Assembly: GCA_963757395.1 (NCBI GenBank)
Contig: CAVWRK010000003.1
Location: 1 to 64,000 of the forward strand
Direction of reading: 5' to 3'
Source: DATAOG01 sp963757395
GTDB taxonomy: Bacteria > Pseudomonadota > Alphaproteobacteria > Geminicoccales > Geminicoccaceae
Length of the DNA: 64,000 nucleotides
Below are positions 16,568 through 24,839 of the stretch, piece by piece. The translations under genes and the position numbers were made by a program. The notes under the pieces were generated by a model. That model saw only the letters and a list, made by a program, of their open reading frames with translations. It searched no databases and had not been told where the DNA came from. Numbering within the stretch: position 1 is the first letter of the stretch; the number at the start of each line of letters is the position of its first letter.

Positions 16568-17338
16568 TCAGGCGCCGGCGCCGCCGATCGGCGGCGCGAG
16601 AGGTGCGCCGGCCAGGACCTCGGCGACGTGCCGGGCCTCGACCCTGGAGCCCTGGCGCTTCAGGCGGCCGGCGATGTTCATCAGGCAGCCGAGGTCGCCC
16701 GCGAGCACCAGCTCGGCCCCGGTCGCTTCGATCGCCGCCACCTTGTCGTCGACCATCTTGGTCGAGATCTCCGGATATTTGACGCAGAAGGTGCCGCCGA
16801 AGCCGCAGCAGACCTCGGCGTCCGCGATCTCCGCGAGCTCCAGGCCCAAGACGCCGGCCAGCAGCTGCCGGGGCTGGTCGCGGACGCCGAGCTCGCGCAG
16901 GCTCGAGCAGGAGTCGTGATAGGTCGCCCGCACCGGCAGCGCCGCGGTACTCGACCCGACCTCCAGAATGTCGACCAGAAAGCCGGTCAGCTCGAAGGTG
17001 CGCCGGGCGAGATCGCGGGCGCGCTCGGCATCGGCCGAGCCGGGCGCGAACAGCTCGGGATAGTGCTTCTTCAGCATGCCGGCACAGGAGCCTGATGGCG
17101 CGACCACGTAGTCGAAGCCCGCGAACGCCTCGATCATGCGCCGCGCAATCGCGATCGTGTCGGCGCGATCGCCCTGGTTATAAGCGGGCTGGCCGCAGCA
17201 GGTCTGGCCGCGCGGTACCTCGACCCGGCAACCGGCCGCCTCGAGCAGCCTGACGGCGGCGAAGCCGACCGCCGGTCGGAACAGATCGACCAGGCAGGTG
17301 ACGAACAGGGCGACGCGCGGCTCGGGCTTGGCGGGCAT
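16568..17338 (-). CDS. lutA: Lactate utilization protein A (CCG domains)
   Basis: A 256-residue protein with two CCG (heterodisulphide-reductase-like) cysteine-rich domains: QTCCGQPAYNQGD in the first and AEVCCGFGGTFCVKYPEIS in the second, plus GSCAGML and YHDSCSSLREL. These bind an unusual iron-sulphur centre and form LutABC with the two downstream genes. It is first in the operon lutA-lutB-lutC and starts at ATG 17338, 89 bases from mltA. No lactate permease or LutR/LldR regulator is seen nearby. Confidence 0.92.
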   Translation of the reverse strand: MPAKPEPRVALFVTCLVDLFRPAVGFAAVRLLEAAGCRVEVPRGQTCCGQPAYNQGDRADTIAIARRMIEAFAGFDYVVAPSGSCAGMLKKHYPELFAPGSADAERARDLARRTFELTGFLVDILEVGSSTAALPVRATYHDSCSSLRELGVRDQPRQLLAGVLGLELAEIADAEVCCGFGGTFCVKYPEISTKMVDDKVAAIEATGAELVLAGDLGCLMNIAGRLKRQGSRVEARHVAEVLAGAPLAPPIGGAGA

Positions 17339-17427
17339 GGCATCCAGCGGATCGAGTAGAGCGTGCGCGACCTTAGCCGATGACCCCTACGCCGGCAAAT
17401 GATCGGACGCGGGATCGGGTGCGCGAC

Positions 17428-18657
17428 TCAGCTGGTCGGGATCAGCGCCCGCGGCAGGAACAGCGCCAGGCGACCCTGGCTCTGCATGGGCCCGGCGATC
17501 GCCTCCGCCGGCTCGCCTGCGCCCCAGAAGACATCGCCTCGGACCACGCCCTTGATCGCGCCACCGGTATCCTGGGCGACCATCAGCCGCCGGAGCGGCG
17601 CCTCGTCCTCCGGCCGGTCCGGCCGGGGCGCGCTGGCGTCCAGCCAGACCGGCGCCCCGAGCGGCAGGAAGCGGCGATCGACCGCCAGCGAGCGGCCGGC
17701 GGTGAGCGGCACGCCCTCGCTGCCGAGCGGCCCGTCGTCGGCCGCGAGCTCGGGATGCTCCTCGAAGAAGATGTACGATGGGTTGCGCTCCATGATGGTC
17801 GCCGCGTCGGCAGGATGGGCGCGCAGCCAGGTCCGGATCGTCTGCAGCGACACCTGATCGCGGCGGAGCGCGCCGATCTCGATCAGATCGCGGCCGATCG
17901 CCCGGTAAGGGCGCCCGTTCTGCGCCGCGTAGCCGACCCGGACCACCGAGCCGTCGTCGAGGCGGACCTGGCCCGAGCCCTGAATCTGGAGAAAGAACTT
18001 GGCGATCGGATCGTCGACCCAGACCAGCTCCAGGCTGCGCCCCGCGAGCGCGCCGTCGTCGATCTCGGCGCGCGTGTAGTAGGGCACGAACTCGCCGCCC
18101 GTCACCCGGCCCCAGATCGCATAACCGGCGAGATCCGGGTTGAACCGGCCGAGGTCGATCCGCAGCAGGTCGGCAGGTGGCGCATGCAGCGGCACCCGGT
18201 AGCGTCCGCCGGACTGTCGGGAGCCATACAGCACGGGTTCGTAGTAGCCGGTGAACAGGCCGACCGGATTGCCCTTGTCGCTCACCCGATAGGGCTGGAA
18301 CCAGGTCTCGAAGAACGTCCGCACGGCGGTCGCGGAGGCGAGCTTCGCGGGCTCGTCAGCCGCGGCGCAGGCCGCCAGCCAGTCGCCGACCTGGCCGAAC
18401 GCCGGCTCCGGTCCCATGGGATCGGTCTCGGCCCGGGTCCGCAATGCGCCGCAGGAGCGCCGAAGCGCGAGCAGCGCGGCGCTCGGATCGTCCGCGGCCC
18501 AGCCATCGAGCCGGTCGAACCCGACCGGCTCGAGTTCGAGGCTGGGCGCCACCGCAGCCGGCGGCGCACAGCTCATCAGCCCGAGGAGCCCCGCGAGCCC
18601 CAGCGTCGATCTCAAAAGGCGAAGGCGCGCTGCCGGCGGCCGGACCAGACGACGCAT
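17428..18657 (-). CDS. mltA: Membrane-bound lytic murein transglycosylase A
   Basis: Outer-membrane-linked lytic transglycosylase, 409 residues, cleaving the glycan strands of peptidoglycan to form anhydro-muropeptides. It has a lipoprotein signal peptide (LGLAGLLGLMSC, lipid on Cys30), the MltA barrel domain (GLFTGYYEPVLYGSR, IAKFFLQIQGSGQVRL, VGYAAQNGRPYRAIGRDLI) and the 3D domain with catalytic-type aspartates (RRFLPLGAPVWLDA, RRLMVAQDTGGAIKG, RGDVFWGAGEPAEA). It follows timA by 7 bases, a pairing widely conserved in alphaproteobacteria. Confidence 0.92.
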   Translation of the reverse strand: MRRLVRPPAARLRLLRSTLGLAGLLGLMSCAPPAAVAPSLELEPVGFDRLDGWAADDPSAALLALRRSCGALRTRAETDPMGPEPAFGQVGDWLAACAAADEPAKLASATAVRTFFETWFQPYRVSDKGNPVGLFTGYYEPVLYGSRQSGGRYRVPLHAPPADLLRIDLGRFNPDLAGYAIWGRVTGGEFVPYYTRAEIDDGALAGRSLELVWVDDPIAKFFLQIQGSGQVRLDDGSVVRVGYAAQNGRPYRAIGRDLIEIGALRRDQVSLQTIRTWLRAHPADAATIMERNPSYIFFEEHPELAADDGPLGSEGVPLTAGRSLAVDRRFLPLGAPVWLDASAPRPDRPEDEAPLRRLMVAQDTGGAIKGVVRGDVFWGAGEPAEAIAGPMQSQGRLALFLPRALIPTS

Positions 18658-18664
18658 CGATGCA

Positions 18665-19348
18665 TCAGGAGGGCGTGCGGGTCTCGACCAGCATCCAGTT
18701 GGGGTCGGTGCTGCCGGTGTCGCGCTCGAAGGTCCAGATGTCGATCACGTCCTCGGCGACGCCGGGATCGCCATCGACCACGTTGCCGTCGCGGTCGCGC
18801 ACGACGTTGACCTGCTCGCTGGTGAAGCGGACGCTAATGCGCGCGTCCGAGCCCTGCAGGCCGGCCTCGACCACGTCGGCCGCGCGGATCGCGATCAGCT
18901 GGCTGTCGAGCGTCTGACCGGCGGCCTGGCGCTGATCGATCGCGGTGGCGAAGCCCTCGAACACGTCGTCGGCGAGCAGCGGCCGGAGCGCGTTCTTGTC
19001 GCCCGCACCATAGGCCTCGACGGTCATCTCGAAGGCGCTGCGCGCACCCCGCAGGAATTGCCGCAGGTCGAAACGGGTATCGGCCAGCCGGATCTGGGTC
19101 AGGCCGGCCTTGACGCTGCCGTCGGCCAGATTCGCGATCCCGGCCTCGGTCTCCACCGCCTGGCCGGATCGGTCCGGCAGCGCCACCACGTTGTCCGTCG
19201 CGCCATTGACGCGCGCGCCGCCGAAGTCGGTCGATCGCCGCCGTTCCTGACCGGTGCGCCGGCCCAGCACGCTGCGCAGGCGGAACGCGATGAACGCCGC
19301 AACCATCGCGAAAAACAGGATATCGATGTAGGCAAAGCCCTCAGACAT
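18665..19348 (-). CDS. timA: Tim44/TimA family protein
   Basis: A 227-residue protein with a short N-terminal membrane anchor (YIDILFFAMVAAFIAFRL, residues 7-24) then a basic linker (RRTGQERRRS) and a C-terminal Tim44-like domain (FLRGARSAFEMTVEAYGAGD, FEGFATAIDQRQAAGQ, RISVRFTSEQVNVVRD, DIWTFERD). The bacterial TimA is anchored in the inner membrane facing the periplasm or cytoplasm and is the likely ancestor of mitochondrial Tim44. It is adjacent to mltA and divergent from fxsA, near secB, as in many alphaproteobacteria. Confidence 0.88.
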   Translation of the reverse strand: MSEGFAYIDILFFAMVAAFIAFRLRSVLGRRTGQERRRSTDFGGARVNGATDNVVALPDRSGQAVETEAGIANLADGSVKAGLTQIRLADTRFDLRQFLRGARSAFEMTVEAYGAGDKNALRPLLADDVFEGFATAIDQRQAAGQTLDSQLIAIRAADVVEAGLQGSDARISVRFTSEQVNVVRDRDGNVVDGDPGVAEDVIDIWTFERDTGSTDPNWMLVETRTPS

Positions 19349-19452
19349 TCCGGCTCCATCGACGCCCGGGTTGCAGCGGCGGGCGATTTCGCGGATGTTG
19401 CCCGCAGGAGCAGCTGGCGCAAGCTAAGGACGCGGTCCTAAACAATCATATA

Positions 19453-19977
19453 ATGCGGAGTTCCGAAAGACAAACCACCCGCCGGATTCGGCTTGGCCCG
19501 ATTTTGCTCGTGGCGTTCGTGATCGTGCCGCTGGCCGAAATCGCGGTGCTGATCCAGGTCGGCAGCTGGCTCGGCCTGGCGCCGACCCTGGCGTTGATCG
19601 TGTTGACCGCGGTCTTCGGCACCTGGATGTTGCGCCGTCAGGGCTTCGGCGTCCTGGCCCGGGCGCAGCGACAGCTGGAGCAAGGGGTCATGCCGGTGGC
19701 CGAGGTGTTCGAGGGCCTCTGCCTGGTGCTCGCGGGGGCTCTGCTGCTGACGCCCGGCTTCCTGACCGACGCGGCCGGGGCCCTCTTGCTGCTGCCGCCG
19801 GTCCGCGGCCTGCTCTACCGGCACCTCGGCCATTACCTCGAGGGCCATGTCGTGCGCCCGCCCGGCACCGGGCCAGGAGCTCCGAACGGCGCCGGGCCGG
19901 TGGTCGACGCCGAGTTCGAGGAGGTGGCGAGCGACGAAGTGCCGCCGCCGCGCGGCAGCTGGGACCGGCGGTCGTGA
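19453..19977 (+). CDS. fxsA: FxsA family membrane protein
   Basis: A 174-residue inner-membrane protein with a clear FxsA domain: an N-terminal hydrophobic segment (ILLVAFVIVPLAEIAVLIQV), a second (LALIVLTAVFGTWMLRRQG) and GLCLVLAGALLLTPGFLTDA, LLLLPPVR. FxsA in E. coli suppresses F-exclusion of phage T7; its cellular role is not settled. The tail is acidic and Pro-rich. It is divergent from timA, and its stop overlaps the start of the histidine phosphatase gene (GTGA), suggesting co-translation. Confidence 0.88.
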   Translation: MRSSERQTTRRIRLGPILLVAFVIVPLAEIAVLIQVGSWLGLAPTLALIVLTAVFGTWMLRRQGFGVLARAQRQLEQGVMPVAEVFEGLCLVLAGALLLTPGFLTDAAGALLLLPPVRGLLYRHLGHYLEGHVVRPPGTGPGAPNGAGPVVDAEFEEVASDEVPPPRGSWDRRS

Positions 19978-20489
19978 TCCTGGTCCGGCACGCCGAGTTG
20001 GAGTGGAACCGGCACTATTCGCGGACCCGGATCGATCCGGGCATCCCCGATCCGGCGCTGACCGCGGACGGCCGCGCCCAGGCCGAGGAGCTGGCGCTGC
20101 GGTTGGCCGCGGCCGGGGTCGAGCGGCTGGTCGCGAGCCCCTACCGGCGCGCCCTCGAGACCGCGACGATCATCGCCGGGGCGCTCGACCTGAGCATTGC
20201 GGTCGAGCCCTTGGTGCGCGAGCGCTGCGCGTTCTCCTGCGACCTCGGCACGCCGACGAGCCAGCTCAGGGCGCTCTGGCCGGCGCTCGACTTCGCCCAC
20301 CTCGAGGAGCTCTGGTGGGGCCAGCCCGACGAGACCGAGGCGAGCCTCGCCGAGCGCTGCGCCCGGTTCCGTGCCAAGACCGACCCCTTGCCCGATCGCC
20401 ACCGGGTGGCGGTGATCAGCCACTGGGGCTTCATTCGGGCGCTGACCGGCCAGGAGGTCGGCAACGCCACCCTGGTCCGGCTGGGCTGA
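19974..20489 (+). CDS. Histidine phosphatase family protein
   Basis: A 171-residue branch-1 histidine phosphatase (phosphoglycerate mutase-like). It starts with GTG at 19974-19976 overlapping the fxsA stop. The catalytic motif is ILVRHAELEWN (RH at 5-6, His as phospho-acceptor), with SPYRRALETATIIAG and a second catalytic His in VAVISHWGFIRALTG. The glutamate near LEELWWGQPDETE fits the proton donor region. Substrate unknown; relatives act on diverse sugar phosphates or phosphoproteins. It lies between fxsA and the secB-like gene. Confidence 0.85.
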   Translation: MILVRHAELEWNRHYSRTRIDPGIPDPALTADGRAQAEELALRLAAAGVERLVASPYRRALETATIIAGALDLSIAVEPLVRERCAFSCDLGTPTSQLRALWPALDFAHLEELWWGQPDETEASLAERCARFRAKTDPLPDRHRVAVISHWGFIRALTGQEVGNATLVRLG

Positions 20490-20554
20490 GCCGCCCGTCG
20501 GATTCCCACCAAGCCCGATCCCGAGGCAAAAGCCAGTCCAAGGAAGAGCGCAGC

Positions 20555-21093
20555 ATGGCCGAGACCCCAGAGACGCCACCGAGTGGCGACGCCAACCAGG
20601 CAAATCAGCCGCGGCTGATGATTTAGACCCAGTTCATCAAGGACCTGTCGTTCGAGAATCCGCGCGGCCCGTTGAGCCTGAAGCCCGACCGGCAGTTCCA
20701 GGTGCAGATCCGCGAGCTCAAGGTGCAGCGCGAGCGCCTGGCCGCCGATCAGTACGAGATCACGATGGACCTGCAGCTCGAAGGCCGGGCCGGCGAGGAC
20801 ACCCTGTTCGTGCTCGAGCTCGTCTACGCCGGGGTGTTCGTCGCGCTCAACGTGCCCGAGAGCAGCCTCGATCCCTTCCTGCTGATCGAATGCCCGCGCC
20901 TCCTGTTCCCCTTCGCCCGGCGGATCGTCGCCGACGCCACGCGCGATGGCGGCTTTCCGCCGCTGCTGCTCGATCCGATCGATTTCGTCGGGTTGTACCG
21001 TCGGCGGCAGCAGCAGGCCGAGGCGGAGGCCCAGTCCGATCGGGGGGGCAGGCGATACCGAACCCGATCGTCGGCGACGGCGCCGCCGTCTGA
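20555..21093 (+). pseudogene. secB: SecB protein-export chaperone gene, interrupted by an amber codon
   Basis: The frame from ATG 20555 gives MAETPETPPSGDANQANQPR then LMI, a TAG at 20624-20626 (codon 24), and continues at once with TQFIKDLSFENPRGP, QFQVQIRELKVQRERL, EITMDLQLEGR, LFVLELVYAGVF and ECPRLLFPFARRIVADAT, a complete SecB body. SecB holds preproteins unfolded for SecA. The codon usually encodes a residue such as Gln or His here. A second problem is near 21042: a run of seven G where a one-base shift would end the protein at QAIPNPIVGDGAAV and a TGA (21091-21093); the unshifted frame runs on in an Arg-rich tail. Either the sequence has two errors, or the gene is recently inactivated. 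Confidence 0.8.
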
Positions 21094-21102
21094 GCGAGCG
21101 CC

Positions 21103-21681
21103 TCAGCCGGCCTCGGCGGCGCGCAGACGAGGCACCGGCCGGCCGACGCCGAGCGCCGGCAGCACGTCCTCGACCGCGTCGACCGCGCGGAACAGGGCGC
21201 GCGCCCTCGGGGCGGCGAATTGCTGCTCGATCACCCGATCGACCAGCGCCAGCAGCGGGTCCCAGTAGCCGGCGAGGTTGAGGAGCACGATCGGCTTGTC
21301 GTGATAGCCGAGCTGGCGCAGCGTCACGACCTCGAGCAGCTCGTCCAGGGTGCCAAGGCCGCCCGGTAGCGTGACGAAGGCGTCGGCCCGGTCGATCATC
21401 TGCTGCTTGCGCTCGCACATGTCGCGGGTGACCACGAGCTCGGTGATCGCCCGGTGGCCGACCTCGAGCTCGAGCAGGCGGGTCGGGATCAGGCCGATGA
21501 CCTCGCCGCCCGCGGCCATGGCGGCATCGGCGACCGCGCCCATCAGGCCGACATGGCCGCCGCCATAGATCAGCCTGGCGCCGGCCGCGCCCGCGAGCTC
21601 GCCAAAGCGCGTCGCCGCGGCCCGGAACCGCGGCTCGATGCCGTATTGCGAGCCACAGAAGACGCAGATGCTGATCGCCAT
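21103..21681 (-). CDS. LOG family protein (TIGR00730)
   Basis: A 192-residue Rossmann-fold protein of the LOG/lysine decarboxylase-like family. It has the start CVFCGSQYG, the nucleotide-binding IYGGGHVGLMGAVADA, and the diagnostic CERKQQMI and PGGLGTLDE (106-114) motifs. Such enzymes hydrolyse nucleoside 5'-monophosphates (cytokinin riboside phosphates in plants, AMP or PpnN substrates in bacteria) to base and ribose 5-phosphate. Gene lies convergent to the secB-like gene. Activity type is inferred from the family; the natural substrate is not known. Confidence 0.88.
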   Translation of the reverse strand: MAISICVFCGSQYGIEPRFRAAATRFGELAGAAGARLIYGGGHVGLMGAVADAAMAAGGEVIGLIPTRLLELEVGHRAITELVVTRDMCERKQQMIDRADAFVTLPGGLGTLDELLEVVTLRQLGYHDKPIVLLNLAGYWDPLLALVDRVIEQQFAAPRARALFRAVDAVEDVLPALGVGRPVPRLRAAEAG

Positions 21682-21890
21682 GCAGGGTCTCCACCAAGCG
21701 GGCAGGGCTCAGTCTGCGGTCTCCGGTCGGCGGGTTCAAGGCCGAACCGGCGCAACGGGAGGCAGCTTCGAGATCGTCGGACGGTGCGATCGGGCGTCTG
21801 GCGAAGGTTCCGGGGTCGCCGGCCGGATGCCCGCCAAAGCTTTGCAAGCGCGCACGGATCAACCTATGTTACGGGTTTAAGGTTACGCAA

Positions 21891-23864
21891 ATGTTCACGG
21901 TCATGGCGCATCGGCCCCTGGTCTGGCTGCTTGCGGCGCTGGCGCTGGCCGGCGTCGGGTGGGTTGCCTATGGCCCGGTGCGGCAGGCGCTGCAGCCGGC
22001 CACGGGCACGGCCGAGCGCAGCCCGGAGGCAGCGCCCGCGGCCGTCTCCGAAACGCCGGCCGGTCCGCCGCCGCCGGCCCCGGCCGGCGATGAGGCCAAG
22101 GCCGTGGCCGAGGCGCCGGCGCCCGCTCCTCCGCCAGCTGCTTCCGCGCCTGAGGCGACCACGGCCACGCCGGTCGAACCCGCGCCCGCGGACTCGTCGC
22201 AGCTGGCCGGGACGCCGGCGGAGCCGCCGGTGGCCGCGACGCCCGAGGCACCGGCGGTGGCCGCGCCACGCGCTGCGGAGGCCGCGCCGAACGCGGCCAC
22301 GGCGCCTCGGCTCAGTGAGCTGGCGCCGGCCGCCGGCCCGCCAGCACCTCCGGCGGCGCCGGTGACACCGCCCGAGGGCCCGGCCGTGGCCGCTTCTTCG
22401 GAGGCGACACCCGAGGGCACGGCCGTGGCCGCTTCTTCGGAGGCGGCACCCGAGGGTACGACCGTGGCCGCTTCTTCGGAGGCGGCACCCGAGGGCACGA
22501 CCGTGGCCGCCTCCTCGGAGGCGGCGCACGTGGCTCCGGAAGCGACGGCGCCCGCCGTCGTCGAGCGCGCTGAAGAGCCACCCGCCACGGCCTCCGTGAC
22601 GTCGGCAGCGAGTCCGGAGGCGCGGCAGTCACCACCGGCCCCCGCTGCCGGCCAGCCCGCCGCCCCCGAGGTCGCGAAAGTCACTCCACTGCCGTCGACC
22701 GCGCCGGCGTCGCCGGAGACCAGCGCCGAGGCGGCCGAGCCGCCGCCGCCATCGCTGAGCCTGAACACGATCCGCCGCGCGCTCGCGGCGCTGCTCGGCG
22801 GCGCGCCCGAGCCCACCGATCTGGCCGCGCGGCCGGTCGAGAAGCCCGAGCCCAAGCCGGAGGCCGTCAAGCCCGATCAGGCCCGGGACCTCGCCAAGGC
22901 CGCCGAGCCGGCCGCCGGCCCGCCGGCGATCGTGCGCCCGAGCTTCGACATCGTCCGGGTCGAGCCCGGCGGCCGGGCGGTGGTCGCCGGGCGGGCGGCA
23001 CCGGGCGCCGAGGTCGAGCTGCTGGCCGGGGACCGGGTGCTCGACCGGGTCCGGGCGGACCGGCGGGGCGAATGGGTCGCGACGCCGAGCGAGCCGCTCG
23101 CTCCCGGTGGCCTGGAGCTGAGCCTGCGGGCGACCAGCGAGGGCGCGCCCGCGGTCAAGGCCGAGCAGGTCGTCGTGGTCGTGGTCCCTGAGCCGCCGCC
23201 GCCCCAGCCGGCACCGGTCGAAGTCGCCGAAGGGCCACCGCCGCAGCCGCCGCCGGTCGCCGGCGCCGAAGCGCCACCGCCGCAGCCGGCCGAGGTCAGG
23301 CTGGCGGAGGCGCCAGCCGGGCCGCTCGCCGTGCTGCTTCCCGGCGACGGCCGCGCCCCGGGTCGGATCCTACAGGCACCCGGGCGGATCAGCAGCGACG
23401 GGCGCCTGGCGCTCCTGGTGCTCGACTACGACGACAGCGGCCGGACCCGGCTGACCGGCGAGGCGCCGCCCGGCGCGCCGCTCCGGATCTACGTCGACAA
23501 CAAGCCCGCGGCCGAGGCGGTCACCGAGCCGAGCGGCAAGTGGACCGCGGTCCTGGAGCATGATCTCGCACCCGGCGAGTACACGCTTCGCCTGGATCAG
23601 ATCGGCGGCCAGGGCCGCCCGGTCGCGAGGCTGGAAACCCCGTTCACCCGCGTCAGCCAACCGCCGATCCAGGGCAAGACAGAGGTCGACTACGTGATCG
23701 TGCAGCCTGGCAACTCGCTCTGGCGGATCGCGCACCGCCTGTTCGGCAGTGGCATGAGCTACGTCCAGATCTACGACGCCAACCAGGCACAGATCCGCGA
23801 TCCGGACCTGATCTATCCCGGCCAGGTGTTCGAGATCCCGGCCGGGATCGGCTCCGCCGGCTGA
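21891..23864 (+). CDS. LysM domain protein with Ala/Pro-rich repeat region
   Basis: A 657-residue envelope protein. It has an N-terminal membrane segment (PLVWLLAALALAGVGWVAYG, about 8-27), then a long Ala/Pro/Glu-rich region that contains four tandem 13-residue repeats (EGxxVAASSEAxx; 22374-22529). The middle (about 355-420) holds a beta domain, IVRVEPGGRAVVAGRAAPGA..ELLAGDRVLDRVRADRRGEW, which resembles Ig-like domains that often precede LysM. A second such domain lies at about 500-590. The C-terminus is a LysM, DYVIVQPGNSLWRIAHRLFG and YPGQVFEIP, which binds peptidoglycan. It is likely anchored in the inner membrane with the rest in the periplasm. It stands alone, 209 bases from the divergent LOG gene. 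Role perhaps like FimV/LysM cell-wall organisers. Confidence 0.85.
   Translation: MFTVMAHRPLVWLLAALALAGVGWVAYGPVRQALQPATGTAERSPEAAPAAVSETPAGPPPPAPAGDEAKAVAEAPAPAPPPAASAPEATTATPVEPAPADSSQLAGTPAEPPVAATPEAPAVAAPRAAEAAPNAATAPRLSELAPAAGPPAPPAAPVTPPEGPAVAASSEATPEGTAVAASSEAAPEGTTVAASSEAAPEGTTVAASSEAAHVAPEATAPAVVERAEEPPATASVTSAASPEARQSPPAPAAGQPAAPEVAKVTPLPSTAPASPETSAEAAEPPPPSLSLNTIRRALAALLGGAPEPTDLAARPVEKPEPKPEAVKPDQARDLAKAAEPAAGPPAIVRPSFDIVRVEPGGRAVVAGRAAPGAEVELLAGDRVLDRVRADRRGEWVATPSEPLAPGGLELSLRATSEGAPAVKAEQVVVVVVPEPPPPQPAPVEVAEGPPPQPPPVAGAEAPPPQPAEVRLAEAPAGPLAVLLPGDGRAPGRILQAPGRISSDGRLALLVLDYDDSGRTRLTGEAPPGAPLRIYVDNKPAAEAVTEPSGKWTAVLEHDLAPGEYTLRLDQIGGQGRPVARLETPFTRVSQPPIQGKTEVDYVIVQPGNSLWRIAHRLFGSGMSYVQIYDANQAQIRDPDLIYPGQVFEIPAGIGSAG
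22374..22529 (+). repeat. Four tandem 39-bp repeats in the LysM gene
   Basis: Units at 22374-22412, 22413-22451, 22452-22490 and 22491-22529, each encoding EG(P/T)(A/T)VAASSEA(T/A)(P/H). The copies differ by a few bases. They are in frame, so changes in copy number would lengthen or shorten the flexible linker without a frameshift. Confidence 0.9.
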
Positions 23865-23887
23865 CCGGGCGAGGGCGCTCCGGCCGC

Positions 23888-24781
23888 TCAGACCGCCTGC
23901 TTGTGCGCCGGCTCGCGGGTCAGCGCGTCGAAGTCGGCGACCAGCTGGCGGGTGACCCGACCGACCTCGAAGCGGTGCTCGTCGATCTCGCGCACCGGCG
24001 TCACCTCGACCGCGGTGCCGGTCAGGAAGACCTCGCTGGCGCGCGCCAGCTCGTCCGGCTGGATGTGCCGCTCGACCACCTCGATGCCGCGCGCCCTGGC
24101 CAGATCGATCACGGTCTGGCGGGTCAGGCCGTCGAGGAAGCAGTCGGGGGTCGGCGTGTGCAGCTTGCCGTCGAACACCAGGAACAGATTGGCGCCGGTG
24201 CCCTCGGCCAGGTAGCCCCGATAGTCGAGCATCAGGGCGTCGTCGTAGCCCGCGGCCTCGGCCTTGTGCTTGGACAGCGTGCAGATCATGTACAGGCCGG
24301 CTGCCTTGCTCTGGGTCGGGGCGGTGTCCGGCGCCGGCCGGCGGTAGGGCGCCCGGGTCATGCGGATGCCCTTGAGCCTGGCCTCGGGCGTGAAATAGGC
24401 CGGCCAGGTCCAGGCGGCGATCGCGACGTGGATCTTTGTCTTCTGGGCCGAGACGCCCATCATCTCGGCGCCGCGCCAGGCGAGCGGACGGACGTAGCCG
24501 TCGCCGATGCCGTTGGCGGCGACCACCTGCTTGCACGCCTGATCGATCGCCGCGACCGGATAGGGCAGCGCGAAGCCCATCACCTCGGCCGAACGCGCCA
24601 GCCGCTGGCTGTGCGGGGTCAGCTTGAAGATCCGGCCGTCGTAGACCCGCTCGCCCTCGAACACGCAGCTGGCGTAGTGCAGGGCGTGGGTCAGTACGTG
24701 CACCTTCGCGTCCCGCCACGGCACGAGGCCGCCGTCCATCCAGATGAAGCCGTCGCGATCATCGTACGGGACGAGGGACAT
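23888..24781 (-). CDS. ilvE: Branched-chain amino acid aminotransferase
   Basis: A PLP-dependent fold-type IV aminotransferase of 297 residues that interconverts Leu/Ile/Val with their 2-oxo acids. Family features include HALHYASCVFEGERVY at the start of the substrate pocket, RLxxSAEVM, the catalytic lysine in QSKAAGLYM (Lys159) and YRGYLAEGTGANLFLVFDG. It ends DALTREPAHKQAV. It faces the divergent petP-like regulator gene with 58 bases between the starts, which probably carry both promoters. It could serve both biosynthesis and the use of amino acids brought in by the Liv system. Confidence 0.92.
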   Translation of the reverse strand: MSLVPYDDRDGFIWMDGGLVPWRDAKVHVLTHALHYASCVFEGERVYDGRIFKLTPHSQRLARSAEVMGFALPYPVAAIDQACKQVVAANGIGDGYVRPLAWRGAEMMGVSAQKTKIHVAIAAWTWPAYFTPEARLKGIRMTRAPYRRPAPDTAPTQSKAAGLYMICTLSKHKAEAAGYDDALMLDYRGYLAEGTGANLFLVFDGKLHTPTPDCFLDGLTRQTVIDLARARGIEVVERHIQPDELARASEVFLTGTAVEVTPVREIDEHRFEVGRVTRQLVADFDALTREPAHKQAV

Positions 24782-24839
24782 GAGACGCTGCCTTTCCCGA
24801 TTGCCTGTGGTAAGAGACAGCGCCTAGCATCGAGCGCCC

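Noticed and set aside
22000..22900. Gly/Arg-rich minus-strand frames in the LysM gene
   Set aside because: Arise from the repeat-rich Ala/Pro coding strand; no real protein signature.
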